Source: an uncultured Neglectibacter sp.
GTDB lineage: Bacteria > Bacillota > Clostridia > Oscillospirales > Acutalibacteraceae
Direction of reading: 5' to 3'
Length of the DNA: 64,000 bases
NCBI GenBank assembly: GCA_946554335.1
Contig: CAMNSA010000003.1
Coordinates: forward strand, 62,001 to 126,000
Shown: positions 16,329 through 25,361 of the stretch, in pieces
How positions within the stretch are numbered: the first letter of the stretch is position 1
Layout: the number at the start of each line of letters is the position of its first letter
Notes under the pieces: model-generated
The model's database searches: none
What the model saw: the letters and a program-made list of their open reading frames with translations, nothing else
What the model was told of the DNA's origin: nothing
Made by a program: the position numbers and the translations under genes

Positions 16329-18113
16329 TTATTCCTTCTCGGCCTCCACCTTGATGCACAGTTCCCGAAGCTGGGCTTCAGTCACCTGAGAGGGGGCGCC
16401 CATCATCACATCCTGCGCGCTCTTGTTCATCGGGAAGGCGATCACTTCCCGGATGGAGCTCTCGCCGGAAAGCAGCATGACCATGCGGTCCACGCCCGGC
16501 GCGATCCCGGCATGGGGCGGAGCGCCGTAGCAGAAGGCGTTGTACATGGCGGGGAATTTGGCCTTTACATCCTCTTCTCCCAGACCCACCATCTCAAAGG
16601 CCTTCACCATGATCTCCGGGTCGTGGTTGCGCACCGCGCCGGAGGAGAGCTCAATTCCGTTGCACACCAGGTCGTACTGCTGCGCCGAAAGCTCCAGCGG
16701 GTCCAATTCTCCCCGCTCTACCTTCAGCAGGGCCTCCATTCCTCCGGAGGGCATGGAAAACGGATTGTGGCAGAATTCCAGCTTCCCGGATTCCTCTCCG
16801 ATCTCATACATGGGGAAGTCCACGATCCAGCAGAATTCATAGCGCTCCTTATCCATATGCCCCTCGCAGGCCTCGCCCAAAAACTTCAGGGCCACACCCG
16901 CCGTTTTCACAGCCTCGTTTTTGGGGCCGGCAGACACCATCACCAAAGTTCCGGGAGTGAGCCCCAGCGCCTCGGTCACCTGCCGTGCAAGGCTCTCCTG
17001 TGCGTTCAAAAACTTTGCAATTCCGCCGGCAAGCGCTCCCTGTTCGTCCATTTTAAACCAATAGGGCTTTTTCCCGGCCTGTACCTCGATATCCTCGCAC
17101 AGCTTGTCGATGGCTTTTCTGGTAAGGGCACAATCCGACACAGGCACAGCCTTGATCACGCTGTTTTCAAAGGGCGGAAAGCCGCAGCCGGAGAGCAGCT
17201 CTGTCACATCCTTCACTCTCAGGTCGATACGCAGGTCCGGCTTGTCTGTGCCAAACTCCTCCATGGCCTGCAGGTAGGGAATCCGGGTAAAGGGCGCCTT
17301 GGAAGCCACGCTGTAGGCGCCGTATTTCGCGAAAATGGGAGGAAGCACATCCTCCAGCACGGCAAATACATCCTCCTGAGAGGCAAAGGCCATCTCCATA
17401 TCCAGCTGATAAAATTCTCCGGGAGACCGGTCGCCCCGGGCGTCCTCGTCCCGGAAGCAGGGGGCGATCTGGAAATAGCGGTCGAACCCGGAGGCCATCA
17501 GCAGCTGCTTAAATTGCTGGGGAGCCTGAGGGAGCGCATAAAACTCTCCCGGATGCTTCCGGGAGGGGACCAGATAATCCCTTGCGCCCTCCGGGGAGGA
17601 GGCGGTCAGGATGGGGGTGGTGATCTCTAAAAAGCCGTGCTCCTCCATGGCTCTGCGCAAAGCGGAAACGACCCTGGAACGCATGACGATATTCTGCTTC
17701 ACAGAGGGATTGCGCAGGTCCAAATATCTGTATTTCAGCCGCTGGGACTCATCGGCGTCCCGGGAGAAATTCACCTCAAAGGGCAGCTCGTGGTACCGGC
17801 AGCGGCCCAGCACTGTGATGGTTTCCGGCACGATCTCGACCTCTCCGGTGGGAATCTTTGGATTTTTATTGGTGCGCTCCCGCACTGTTCCGGTCACCTG
17901 GATCGTGGTCTCCTTATTGAGAGCCTTCACCTCGCGCAAAAGCTCTTCTGTCTCCACCACCACCTGGGTGGTGCCGTAAAAATCCCGAAGCACAAGAAAG
18001 CCGATATTGCCTCCTACCTCTCTCAAGTTTTCCATCCACCCGCTGAGCGTGACCTTTTCTCCCGCGTTTTCCAGCCGCAGCTGTCCGCAGGTATGCGTTC
18101 TGGACTGAGTCAT
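16329..18113 (-). CDS. aspS: Aspartyl-tRNA synthetase (bacterial type)
   Basis: The 594-residue class II synthetase charges tRNA-Asp. It has the N-terminal anticodon-binding OB fold (VTLSGWMENLREVGG..GFLVLRD), class II motif 1 and motif 2 (FRDEDARGDRSPGEFYQLDMEM), a bacterial GAD insertion near residues 290-400, and motif 3 near the end (GAPPHAGIAPGVDRM). Length matches bacterial AspRS. It follows hisS after 76 bases in the same direction and is read under the shared T-box leader. Confidence 0.97.
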   Translation of the reverse strand: MTQSRTHTCGQLRLENAGEKVTLSGWMENLREVGGNIGFLVLRDFYGTTQVVVETEELLREVKALNKETTIQVTGTVRERTNKNPKIPTGEVEIVPETITVLGRCRYHELPFEVNFSRDADESQRLKYRYLDLRNPSVKQNIVMRSRVVSALRRAMEEHGFLEITTPILTASSPEGARDYLVPSRKHPGEFYALPQAPQQFKQLLMASGFDRYFQIAPCFRDEDARGDRSPGEFYQLDMEMAFASQEDVFAVLEDVLPPIFAKYGAYSVASKAPFTRIPYLQAMEEFGTDKPDLRIDLRVKDVTELLSGCGFPPFENSVIKAVPVSDCALTRKAIDKLCEDIEVQAGKKPYWFKMDEQGALAGGIAKFLNAQESLARQVTEALGLTPGTLVMVSAGPKNEAVKTAGVALKFLGEACEGHMDKERYEFCWIVDFPMYEIGEESGKLEFCHNPFSMPSGGMEALLKVERGELDPLELSAQQYDLVCNGIELSSGAVRNHDPEIMVKAFEMVGLGEEDVKAKFPAMYNAFCYGAPPHAGIAPGVDRMVMLLSGESSIREVIAFPMNKSAQDVMMGAPSQVTEAQLRELCIKVEAEKE

Positions 18114-18189
18114 CCTTCTATCCCTCTTCTTTCCTGTTTGTTTGATCTTCCCGTTTTATCGGGCCGTTTTTTGATTTACTTTCACGGCG

Positions 18190-19476
18190 TCAGAAGCTCA
18201 GATCCTCCTGAGCGGTGCTGGCGGTGAGATAATCGTCCACAAAGCCTTCTCCGATGGAAATCTTTTTCGTCTGGCCGGTTTTCATATGCTTTAAGTCTGC
18301 CTTTCCCGCCTGGAGCTCGTTGTCTCCCAGTACCATGGTATAGCGGGCGCAAATCTTATCGGCATATTTCATTTGAGCCTTTAAGCCCCTGGCACAGAGA
18401 TCACAGTCTGCCGGAACGCCGCATTTGTGCAGGGCGTCCGTGAGGGCGAGGGCCTTCTTGAGGGCGGCCTCTCCCATGGAGGCGATATAGACCTCGCAGC
18501 GCGTGGGCTCCGGGAACTCCGCCTTTTGGGCCTCCAGCGCCATCAGGATACGGTCCAGCCCCAGGCCGAAGCCCAAACCGGGGGTGGGCTTGCCGCCCAT
18601 TTCCTCCACCAGCCCGTCATACCTTCCGCCGCCGCCCAGGGCAAAGCCCAGGCTCTTGGAGGGGAATTCAAACACCGTTCTGGTGTAGTAATCCAAGCCC
18701 CGTACCAGGCCGGGGTCCAGCTCATATTCAACGCCCAGCTCTGTGAGATACCCCTGCACCTGCTTAAAATGAGCGCGGCAGTCCTCACAGAGATAATCGG
18801 TGATTTTCGGCGCCCCCTTGGCGATCTCAGAGCAGACAGGGCTTTTGCAGTCCAGGATCCGCATGGGGTTGCGCTCCAGCCGGGAAAGGCAGGTCTCGCA
18901 GAGCTGATCCTTTCGGGCAGTAAAGTACTCCTTCAGCGCCTTGTGATATTCTTTGCGGCACTGGGGGCAGCCGATGGAGTTGAGCTGTAAGCCCACATCC
19001 TCAAGGCCCAGTCTCCGGAAAGCGGAAAGGGCCATGGCGATCACCTGGGCGTCAGCCGCAGGCTCTGCCGCGCCGAACATCTCCACACCGAATTGGTGGA
19101 GCTCCCGCAGGCGGCCCGCCTGGGGCTTTTCATAGCGGTAGCAGGAGGTCGTATAGTACAGCTTGACCGGATATCCGGCGTTATACAGGCCGTTTTCCAG
19201 CATGGCCCGCACAGCTCCGGCAGTGCCCTCCGGACGCAGGGTGACAGAGCGGCCTCCCTTATCCTCAAAGGTGTACATCTGCTTTTCCACCACATCGGTG
19301 GTGTCTCCCACACTGCGCAAAAACAGCTCCGTATGCTCGAACACCGGGGTCCGGATCTCCCGGAAGCCGTTTAACTCCGCCTCGCTTTGGAACACGGCCT
19401 CCATCGCCTGCCATTTTTCCGAAACACCCGGGACGATATCCACCGTACCCTTAGGCGCCTTTGTAATCAGCTCCAT
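18190..19476 (-). CDS. hisS: Histidyl-tRNA synthetase
   Basis: This 428-residue class II synthetase charges tRNA-His. Motifs include KAPKGTVDI at the N-terminus, RTPVFEHTELFLRSVG, TLRPEGTAGAVRA (motif 2 region), CYRYEKPQAGRLRELHQFGVE, the histidine-specific LVRGLDYYTRTVFE and GGGGRYDGL, and motif 3 GFGLGLDRI, followed by the anticodon-binding domain. First gene of hisS-aspS, downstream of a T-box leader that couples expression to tRNA charging. Confidence 0.97.
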   Translation of the reverse strand: MELITKAPKGTVDIVPGVSEKWQAMEAVFQSEAELNGFREIRTPVFEHTELFLRSVGDTTDVVEKQMYTFEDKGGRSVTLRPEGTAGAVRAMLENGLYNAGYPVKLYYTTSCYRYEKPQAGRLRELHQFGVEMFGAAEPAADAQVIAMALSAFRRLGLEDVGLQLNSIGCPQCRKEYHKALKEYFTARKDQLCETCLSRLERNPMRILDCKSPVCSEIAKGAPKITDYLCEDCRAHFKQVQGYLTELGVEYELDPGLVRGLDYYTRTVFEFPSKSLGFALGGGGRYDGLVEEMGGKPTPGLGFGLGLDRILMALEAQKAEFPEPTRCEVYIASMGEAALKKALALTDALHKCGVPADCDLCARGLKAQMKYADKICARYTMVLGDNELQAGKADLKHMKTGQTKKISIGEGFVDDYLTASTAQEDLSF

Positions 19477-19599
19477 TTTCCTTTTCCTTTCCGTAAGCGG
19501 TTTTTCCCATTCTGTCCCGCTTTTATTTTCCGCCTCTTATTTTCGCAAAGCGTCTCCTCTGTTTTGGAACAGGACCCACCACGGGCCTCACTCCCTTCG

Positions 19600-19872
19600 T
19601 CAGCAGGAGAGTAAAAAAAAACTCCGCCCATACGCAAAGCGCATAAGGGACGAAGGTATCTCCGTGGTGCCACCCTAATTCAAAGGCGGAACTGCCGCCT
19701 TCCTTTTTTTCTTCGGTTTCCGGCTCGCGGGCGTCTTTCCCTCGTCCTGCGCCAAGGGGGCTTTCAGCGCTGAAAACAGGCCGTGGCACATTTTCGCGCC
19801 CCCTCTCTCTGCCGCGTGGGGTCAAAGTACTCATCCCGGTCCTCACCGGTTCAGCCGGATCAAGTGATCCAA
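19600..19872 (-). promoter_or_regulatory. T-box leader of the hisS-aspS operon
   Basis: The leader carries the T-box core AATTAGGGTGGCACCACGG (19663-19681 on the minus strand), which pairs with the acceptor end of uncharged tRNA, followed by a terminator stem (CCCTTATGCG/GCGTATGGG) and a run of nine U residues ending near 19612. Upstream is a stem I region beginning with GGGATGAGTACTTTGAC, whose AGTA element is typical. Uncharged tRNA should disrupt the terminator and allow hisS-aspS transcription. The specifier triplet was not assigned with confidence; a GAC (Asp) in AGGACGAGG is one option. Confidence 0.9.
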
Positions 19873-19876
19873 CTCC

Positions 19877-19906
19877 ATTATAGAGGGATTCCCCCCACTT
19901 TGTCAA
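19877..19906 (-). promoter_or_regulatory. Promoter of the T-box-hisS-aspS operon
   Basis: TTGACA (19901-19906), an 18-base spacer and TATAAT (19877-19882) lie on the minus strand, with transcription predicted to begin near 19870, just at the start of the T-box leader. Confidence 0.85.
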
Positions 19907-19908
19907 GA

Positions 19909-19939
19909 CGGACAGAGGCCCCAATTTCGCCTCTGTCCG
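19909..19939 (-). terminator. Intrinsic terminator after mgsA
   Basis: An 11-bp perfect stem (CGGACAGAGGC arms) lies between the mgsA stop and the hisS promoter, its end only two bases from the -35 box. A T6 run follows on the plus strand and a short U-rich stretch on the minus strand. Confidence 0.75.
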
Positions 19940-19952
19940 CTTTTTTACGCTC

Positions 19953-20351
19953 TCAATTCCGCACCAGATCCCGCCAGTCCAGATCTCCCCGCTCCAGGCC
20001 GTGAATCAGCATCTCCGCCGTGGCGATATTGGTGGCCACCGGAATATTGTGCATATCGCAGATGCGCAGCAGATTCATGTCGTTGGGCTCGTTGGGCTTG
20101 GGCGTCAGCGGATCCCGGAAAAACAGCAGCAGATCGATCTCGTTGAAAGCGATCCGGGCGGAAATTTGCTGGTCGCCGCCCTGAGGCCCGCTTAAAAACT
20201 GCTGGATCTTCAGCCCAGTAGCCTCAGAGACCATCTTTCCCGTAGTGCCTGTCCCGCAAAGGTTGTGGCGGCTTAAAATACCGCAATAGGCAATACAGAA
20301 CTGTACCATCAATTCCTTTTTCGCGTCATGGGCTGTAATCGCAATGTTCAT
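19953..20351 (-). CDS. mgsA: Methylglyoxal synthase
   Basis: The 132-residue enzyme converts dihydroxyacetone phosphate to methylglyoxal and phosphate, a bypass used when sugar phosphates build up. It shows the family motifs: ALTAHDxKK-like [11 protein letters not shown] with the catalytic Asp, [10 protein letters not shown] (phosphate loop), [15 protein letters not shown] and [10 protein letters not shown]..HxPDI-like [19 protein letters not shown]. Length is typical. It follows minD by 85 bases and probably shares its promoter. In many Clostridia mgsA closes the mre/min cluster, as here. Confidence 0.97.
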   Translation of the reverse strand: MNIAITAHDAKKELMVQFCIAYCGILSRHNLCGTGTTGKMVSEATGLKIQQFLSGPQGGDQQISARIAFNEIDLLLFFRDPLTPKPNEPNDMNLLRICDMHNIPVATNIATAEMLIHGLERGDLDWRDLVRN

Positions 20352-20435
20352 AGCTGCTCTCCTCCTTTAAAGCGGGCTGAGCCTTCACCTTCCGGCTTTT
20401 GCCGCGCATGTTCCCAAATCATACCAGCACTCTTC

Positions 20436-21170
20436 TCAAAACAGGGATAAGGGGACCAGATCCCCCTCCAGCCTCCCGGCGATCCGGCACACCGCCAACA
20501 TCCCGGGGGAGGACTTGGGCGCTTCATTTCCCTTTAAAAACGACGCCGCCATGGAAAAGTCCTCCGGCACCACGCCGAACAGACGCACACCGGAAGCGTC
20601 GATCACTCCGTCCAAATCGGCATAGGCATCTGTTTCCTGGAAAAATTCGCTGTTAAAACGATTGATGATCAGCCTCTGCCAGGAAACCTGAAGTTTTTCC
20701 AGAAGCCCTTTTACCGCACTGGCGCCGCGTACACAGACAGGGTCCGGGCTGCACACGACCAGCGCCCGGTCCGCCGCGCAGGCGGCAGAGTGGAATCCCC
20801 TTCCCACGCCTGCGGGAGAATCCAGCAGCACATGGTCATAGTATCGCTTCAGAAGGGGGACCAGGTGGCTCATGGCGTTGGCCGTCACAATCCGCTCACC
20901 GGAAGAGGGCGCGGGAAGCAGGAACAGGCCTTCTTCTCCGCAGGGGTAGATGGCGTCTATGGGGGCGCATCGTCCCTCCACCACATCCGAAATATCGAAC
21001 ACCAGCTCTTCTTCGGTTCCCGTCATGCGGTCCAGACTGCGAAGCCCGGCGTCAAGATCTACCATCAGCACACGGCGGCCCTTTTGAGCCAGCGCGCGTC
21101 CCAAGCCCACACATATCGTGGACTTTCCGACCCCGCCTTTGCCGGACGTGATCACCGTTGAAATTCCCAT
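20436..21170 (-). CDS. minD: MinD-like septum-site ATPase without C-terminal membrane helix
   Basis: The 244-residue ParA/MinD-family ATPase has the deviant Walker A GKGGVGKST (residues 10-18), MVDLDAGLRSLD, VVEGRC and LLDSPAGVGRGF. MinD binds membrane and positions the division block. From memory, typical MinD proteins end in an amphipathic membrane-targeting helix after VPL; this one stops at DLVPLSLF, so that helix is missing. No minC or minE lies nearby, although they normally flank it in the mre cluster. The start at 21170 follows GAGGTAA; a frame to 21212 would run across the -10 box. It could instead be a ParA/MinD relative with another cargo. Confidence 0.82.
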   Translation of the reverse strand: MGISTVITSGKGGVGKSTICVGLGRALAQKGRRVLMVDLDAGLRSLDRMTGTEEELVFDISDVVEGRCAPIDAIYPCGEEGLFLLPAPSSGERIVTANAMSHLVPLLKRYYDHVLLDSPAGVGRGFHSAACAADRALVVCSPDPVCVRGASAVKGLLEKLQVSWQRLIINRFNSEFFQETDAYADLDGVIDASGVRLFGVVPEDFSMAASFLKGNEAPKSSPGMLAVCRIAGRLEGDLVPLSLF

Positions 21171-21191
21171 AAGAAAATTACCTCGACTACC

Positions 21192-21220
21192 ATGATAACA
21201 CATAGGTGGCAAATTGTCAA
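21192..21220 (-). promoter_or_regulatory. Promoter of minD-mgsA
   Basis: TTGACA (21215-21220), a 17-base spacer and TATCAT (21192-21197) on the minus strand, about 15 bases upstream of the ribosome site. It makes minD-mgsA a transcript separate from the mre-PBP2 genes. Confidence 0.8.
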
Positions 21221-21327
21221 AAACAAATATTAATTTTCTTATTTTTTATCTGTTTTTAACAGTTTATAGGCTTCCACTTTAGTGATTCTTTTTGAGAAAC
21301 AAAATTTTCTCAGGCCTCCCACCCCAC

Positions 21328-23685
21328 TTATGGGCCGCTCCAGTAGGGAGAATTGGGAAAAGCATCGCTTTGCGGGGAGGAGCTGGTCTCAGGAGGCAGC
21401 GATGCGTCAGGAGCAGCGCTGCTCTCTCCGGTGTAGGGCAGATCCGGGATCCCGTCGTCGCGGCCTCCGGAAGGGGAGGGAGTGGGCTTCGGAAAATCGG
21501 AGCTTTCCGGAGAAGAACTTCCGGAAGAGGAGCTTCCCACAGAGGGAGAAGGGGAAGCTTCCGCGTCCAGCTCCTCCTTGGTTTTGATCACCTTGCCCTG
21601 GGAGTCGATCTGATCGCCCCCGCTGTTGTAGCGATTGCCCTGGGCGTCTCTGGTCACCAGGCCGAAATACTGGTCAAAAATGTCCTTCGCCACCTGCTGG
21701 GCATACGCTCCCTTATATCCCTCCTCCAGCACCACGGCCACAGCAATCTGCGGGTCTTCGATGGGAGCGTAGGCGATAAAGGTCAGATTGGGTTCCTTCT
21801 CCTCATTTTCCGCGGTTTCCGCGGTACCGGTCTTGGCCGCCACGCCGTAGGGATAATCTCCGAAGGTGGTATAGGCGGTGCCGTCGGGGGAAGCAGCCAC
21901 CTGCCTCATTCCCTCTCTCACCACACCCAGCACATCAGAAGAAAGCCCGGCGTCGGAAAGGATCTCCGGCCGGTAGACTTCAACAGTCTCCTCGCCGGTG
22001 TAATCCGTAATCCGGTCGAGAAAATGGGTGCGCAGGCGAACGCCGCCGTTGGCAATGGTCGCGCAGTAGGTGGCCAGCTGGATCGGCGTAAAGGTGTTGT
22101 CGCATTGGCCGATGGCCGTCTGGGCCGTAAGGCCGTCCGTCCACGCCACTCCGGCATGGCTTTCCTGATATTCCTGAGGATTGGACATCATGCCCGTCTC
22201 CTCGTAAAGCTCCACTCCCGTCTGTGTACCCAAGGCAAAATACTGAGCGTAGGCGTCCATCCTGCGGATGGTGAGATCCAGCCCCACATCACAGAAAAAA
22301 GCGTTGCAGGATCCTGCCAGAGCGGAATAGATATCCGCAAAGCCGTGATGATCGGTGCATCGAAGGCTCAGGTCGTAATACCGGAACATCCCGTCGCAAT
22401 TATAAGGGGTGGAGGAGGCGTTGATCACACCCTCCTGCAAAGCCGCCAGCGCCACCATGGGCTTAAAGACGGAGCCGGGGGTGTAGGTCCCCTCCAAAGC
22501 CCTGTTATAAAGAGGCTCTTCCTTGTCGTTCAAAACCCTTTTCACATAACTGTCGTCTGTAGCGTAAAGGTTCATATCGAAATCGGGATAGACGGAACAG
22601 GCCAGTACTCCGAAGGTCTTCACATCCAGCACCACCGCAGCTCCTGCTGTACAGTCCTTTGCCCGGGTGTTGGCCTTGATATTTTCCTCCAGAGAGAGAT
22701 TGGCCGTGCGCTGGAGATCCGCGTCCAGCGTCAGGTGGACGCTGTTGCCCTCCTCAGGCGCCTGGGTAACCGTGACGCTGCGGACCGCGCCGGTCTCGTC
22801 TGTCAGTACGCTCTTTTTGCCCCGTTTTCCTCTCAGCTGAGATTCAAAAACGCTTTCCAGGCCGCTTTGTCCCATGGCATCCGTCCACTTATAGCCGGAA
22901 AGGTTCTCCGTCCTGTCATAGGCGTCTCCCCGCTCCACTGCGGCGTCATACTGCTCGGCAGAAAGGCTTCCCACATTTCCCACCACATGGGGGGCAAGGT
23001 CTCCCTCTTCCCCATAGTAGCGCTCCACCTCTACCCGGGCCTCAATTCCGGGGAATTCTGCCGCCCGCTCGCCGAACACACCGATGGTCTCAGCGGAGAC
23101 ATCCCGGGCGATGACATAGGGGTTGGTGCGGGAATATCCGTCCTTGGTCATGCTGTATCGCACGGAGGCCACGATCCTGGTATCCTCATTGGAATAGCCG
23201 GAGCAGTCGTATTCCTTGATCAGCGCTGTCATGCAGTCCTGAGCCGTGGCGTACTCCGCCAGGTTCAGATCCTCCTTCAGAGTCTTGATCTCTTCCTCCC
23301 GGTCCTCCCGGAACACATATTCCCCCTCCTCGGAAAGCCGGATGGGCAGAATATCCCGCCACTTTTCTCCCCGAGCTTCCAAAAGGGAGACCACCTTGAC
23401 GATGGTGGCGTTGCGCTGGGAATACACCATGCTCAGGGCATCATAAACCAGGTTGTAGGAGGTCCTGTTCCCCGCAATCACCACACCGTTTTTGTCCAGG
23501 ATCTCTCCCCGTGCGGCCGGGATCTCCAGGGAATCGGTGTTGTCGCTTAAGGCGATCTCCTTAAATTCGTCTCCCTTGACGATCTGCCACTCTACAAGAC
23601 GCAGCTCATACCAGAGGAAAAAGGCCGCCAAAAGTAAAATACAGACCATGGAGCGGCCGATTTTGGGAAGCCTGGGTAATTTCAT
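21328..23685 (-). CDS. mrdA: Penicillin-binding protein 2 (class B transpeptidase)
   Basis: The 785-residue protein has a short cytoplasmic N-terminus, one membrane anchor (residues about 12-30), a dimerisation domain starting at IPAARGEILDKNG, and a transpeptidase domain with the SxxK serine in GSVFKPMVA, the SxN motif in GSCNAFF and KTG in AAKTGTAE. It crosslinks peptidoglycan during side-wall elongation with MreBCD. Unusually it ends in about 85 residues rich in Ser, Pro, Gly and Asp (from SPSPSVGSSSS onward), a flexible extracellular tail. The ATG at 23685 follows AAAAGGA. It is read after mreD with a 102-base gap. Confidence 0.94.
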   Translation of the reverse strand: MKLPRLPKIGRSMVCILLLAAFFLWYELRLVEWQIVKGDEFKEIALSDNTDSLEIPAARGEILDKNGVVIAGNRTSYNLVYDALSMVYSQRNATIVKVVSLLEARGEKWRDILPIRLSEEGEYVFREDREEEIKTLKEDLNLAEYATAQDCMTALIKEYDCSGYSNEDTRIVASVRYSMTKDGYSRTNPYVIARDVSAETIGVFGERAAEFPGIEARVEVERYYGEEGDLAPHVVGNVGSLSAEQYDAAVERGDAYDRTENLSGYKWTDAMGQSGLESVFESQLRGKRGKKSVLTDETGAVRSVTVTQAPEEGNSVHLTLDADLQRTANLSLEENIKANTRAKDCTAGAAVVLDVKTFGVLACSVYPDFDMNLYATDDSYVKRVLNDKEEPLYNRALEGTYTPGSVFKPMVALAALQEGVINASSTPYNCDGMFRYYDLSLRCTDHHGFADIYSALAGSCNAFFCDVGLDLTIRRMDAYAQYFALGTQTGVELYEETGMMSNPQEYQESHAGVAWTDGLTAQTAIGQCDNTFTPIQLATYCATIANGGVRLRTHFLDRITDYTGEETVEVYRPEILSDAGLSSDVLGVVREGMRQVAASPDGTAYTTFGDYPYGVAAKTGTAETAENEEKEPNLTFIAYAPIEDPQIAVAVVLEEGYKGAYAQQVAKDIFDQYFGLVTRDAQGNRYNSGGDQIDSQGKVIKTKEELDAEASPSPSVGSSSSGSSSPESSDFPKPTPSPSGGRDDGIPDLPYTGESSAAPDASLPPETSSSPQSDAFPNSPYWSGP

Positions 23686-23787
23686 GGCGAGTCCTTTTCC
23701 TTTCTCCTGAGTTTGATGAACTTAACGGTATACGCAACCGTGTATATATACTAACGATATACGCCGCAAGCGGTATGTTCCCCTCTT

Positions 23788-24300
23788 TTACTGGGGCTGC
23801 TGCAAAGCCTGGAACAGTCCCTTGTTTAAAAGATAGGTGAGGGGAAAAAACAGCAGCGTATAAAAATATTCCGGCAGATAGTGATGATAAAAGGCGTAGC
23901 CCGGCATGGAATAGCCGGAAAAATAAAAAAGAAACAGCCATTCCAGGCACACCACCACCCCGGCCGTCCAGATACCGGTGATCAGCGCCGTTACAAAATT
24001 TACCTGTAAATAGACCTTTGCGAGAACACTCACAAAATAGCAGAGCACCGCTAAAATCAGGGCGTGAAAGCCCATAGCTCCGGAAAGGCCGAAATCCAGG
24101 AACAGCCCTCCCGCCACGCCAAAGGCCAGCGCGGGCAGTTCACTTTCAAACAGGGCCATGGAAATAGCCGCCGGCAAAACCAGAAGCGGGCGGCCCCCGA
24201 AAATCGTGGGCATCAGCCCGGGCGTCTCCTGTACCATAAACAGCACCAGAAGCTCCAGAGAATAGGCAAGATACCGGACGACCCGGTTAAAATCCGTCAT
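23788..24300 (-). CDS. mreD: Rod-shape-determining membrane protein MreD
   Basis: This 170-residue protein has five to six closely packed hydrophobic helices and few polar segments, matching MreD in size and layout. It is recognised mainly by position: its ATG overlaps the mreC stop by four bases and PBP2 follows. MreD works with MreC and MreB in the elongation complex. Confidence 0.9.
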   Translation of the reverse strand: MTDFNRVVRYLAYSLELLVLFMVQETPGLMPTIFGGRPLLVLPAAISMALFESELPALAFGVAGGLFLDFGLSGAMGFHALILAVLCYFVSVLAKVYLQVNFVTALITGIWTAGVVVCLEWLFLFYFSGYSMPGYAFYHHYLPEYFYTLLFFPLTYLLNKGLFQALQQPQ

Positions 24301-25214
24301 TTCCCCGCCTCCGCATCTTCGTTGTTCTGGGGATCGCCGCTCACCACAGGGGGAATTTCCTCCCGTTCCTCTCCCTTTCCGGGGAAATTCAGGATAATAT
24401 GGACTTCCTTCACGCTGCGGATGTCTTCATAGGGCTTCACCACAGCGTAGCAGGAAATATCGTTTTCCGATTTCTCCACGCTCTGCACGCTTCCGATGAT
24501 CAGGTTCTCCGGATAAATGCTGGCAGAGCCGGAGGTGACGATGATATCTCCCGGTTCGATCTTTGTCTCGTTGGAAAGGTAGTCCATACGCACCAGGCCT
24601 CCGGCCGCCGTCTGGATATTGCTGGTGATCACGCCGCTTTCCGAATACCCGTCCTCTTTTTTGCAGATGGCTCCGATTTTCACATTCTCCGAGAGGATAC
24701 AGGTAACCTTGCTGGTGGTGGCATAGGCCTGAGTGACGATTCCCACCAGCCCCTGTTTGGTAATCACCGGGTCTCCCACGCTGATCCCCGCCAGGGTCCC
24801 CTTGTTGATAGAGAAGCCGTAGAACACATCCCCGGGATCTCTCCCAATCACGGAGGCGGAAAGCATTTCCGTATCGGGGGCGCTTTCCGCGATGTTCAGC
24901 TGCTCCTTGAGCTGCTCGTTTTCCTGCTCCAGGTCATAGAGCTTTACCTGGCCCTCTCTGAGGGTAGAATTCTCCGCCTGCAGATCGGAGATCATGGCCT
25001 TCAATTCCTCTCTGGAAAGTCCGTCCAGATCCACAAAGCTCAAAGCGCCGTCCACCGTCTCGGTAGCGATGCTCTGCATGGGGGAGGAGACAAAGCCCAG
25101 GATATTGGCCAGAAACGACCCGCCTGCGCTGGCTGTATAGATGATGATGCCCAAAAGCACCACCACGGTGATGACCAGCACCTTAAAAGAGCTGGCCTTG
25201 AAAAAATCTCTCAA
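24297..25214 (-). CDS. mreC: Rod-shape-determining protein MreC
   Basis: The 305-residue product has an N-terminal membrane helix (VLVITVVVLLGIIIYTA), a coiled coil (about residues 70-105, rich in Leu, Glu and Gln) and the MreC beta domain with SASVIGRDPG, SINKGTLAGISVGDPVI and GLVGIV. It links MreB inside to PBPs outside. The chosen start is a TTG at 25214 because it has a strong AAAGGAGG site eight bases away; an ATG at 25238 would add eight residues but has no site. The C-terminus is an acidic, Pro-rich tail. Confidence 0.94.
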   Translation of the reverse strand: MRDFFKASSFKVLVITVVVLLGIIIYTASAGGSFLANILGFVSSPMQSIATETVDGALSFVDLDGLSREELKAMISDLQAENSTLREGQVKLYDLEQENEQLKEQLNIAESAPDTEMLSASVIGRDPGDVFYGFSINKGTLAGISVGDPVITKQGLVGIVTQAYATTSKVTCILSENVKIGAICKKEDGYSESGVITSNIQTAAGGLVRMDYLSNETKIEPGDIIVTSGSASIYPENLIIGSVQSVEKSENDISCYAVVKPYEDIRSVKEVHIILNFPGKGEEREEIPPVVSGDPQNNEDAEAGK

Positions 25215-25361
25215 GCCTCCTGCCTCCTTTCTTTTCATATTCCAGAGAAGCGAAAAAGGGGGTCCGCCGCGAAAACGCGGGCACGAAAAAGCTGCCCCTT
25301 CTGCGGGACTGTTTCTCGTGCCGCCCTGTGCGGCAGCCCCTCCTCAAATGGTCTAAGTCTC

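Noticed and set aside
16080-17630. Plus-strand frame of about 516 codons opposite aspS
   Set aside because: Antisense shadow of aspS that also starts inside the nrdD promoter region.
21292-23550. Plus-strand open frame of about 750 codons opposite PBP2
   Set aside because: Antisense to an unambiguous transpeptidase; the product is His/Gly/Val-rich nonsense typical of GC-rich shadows.
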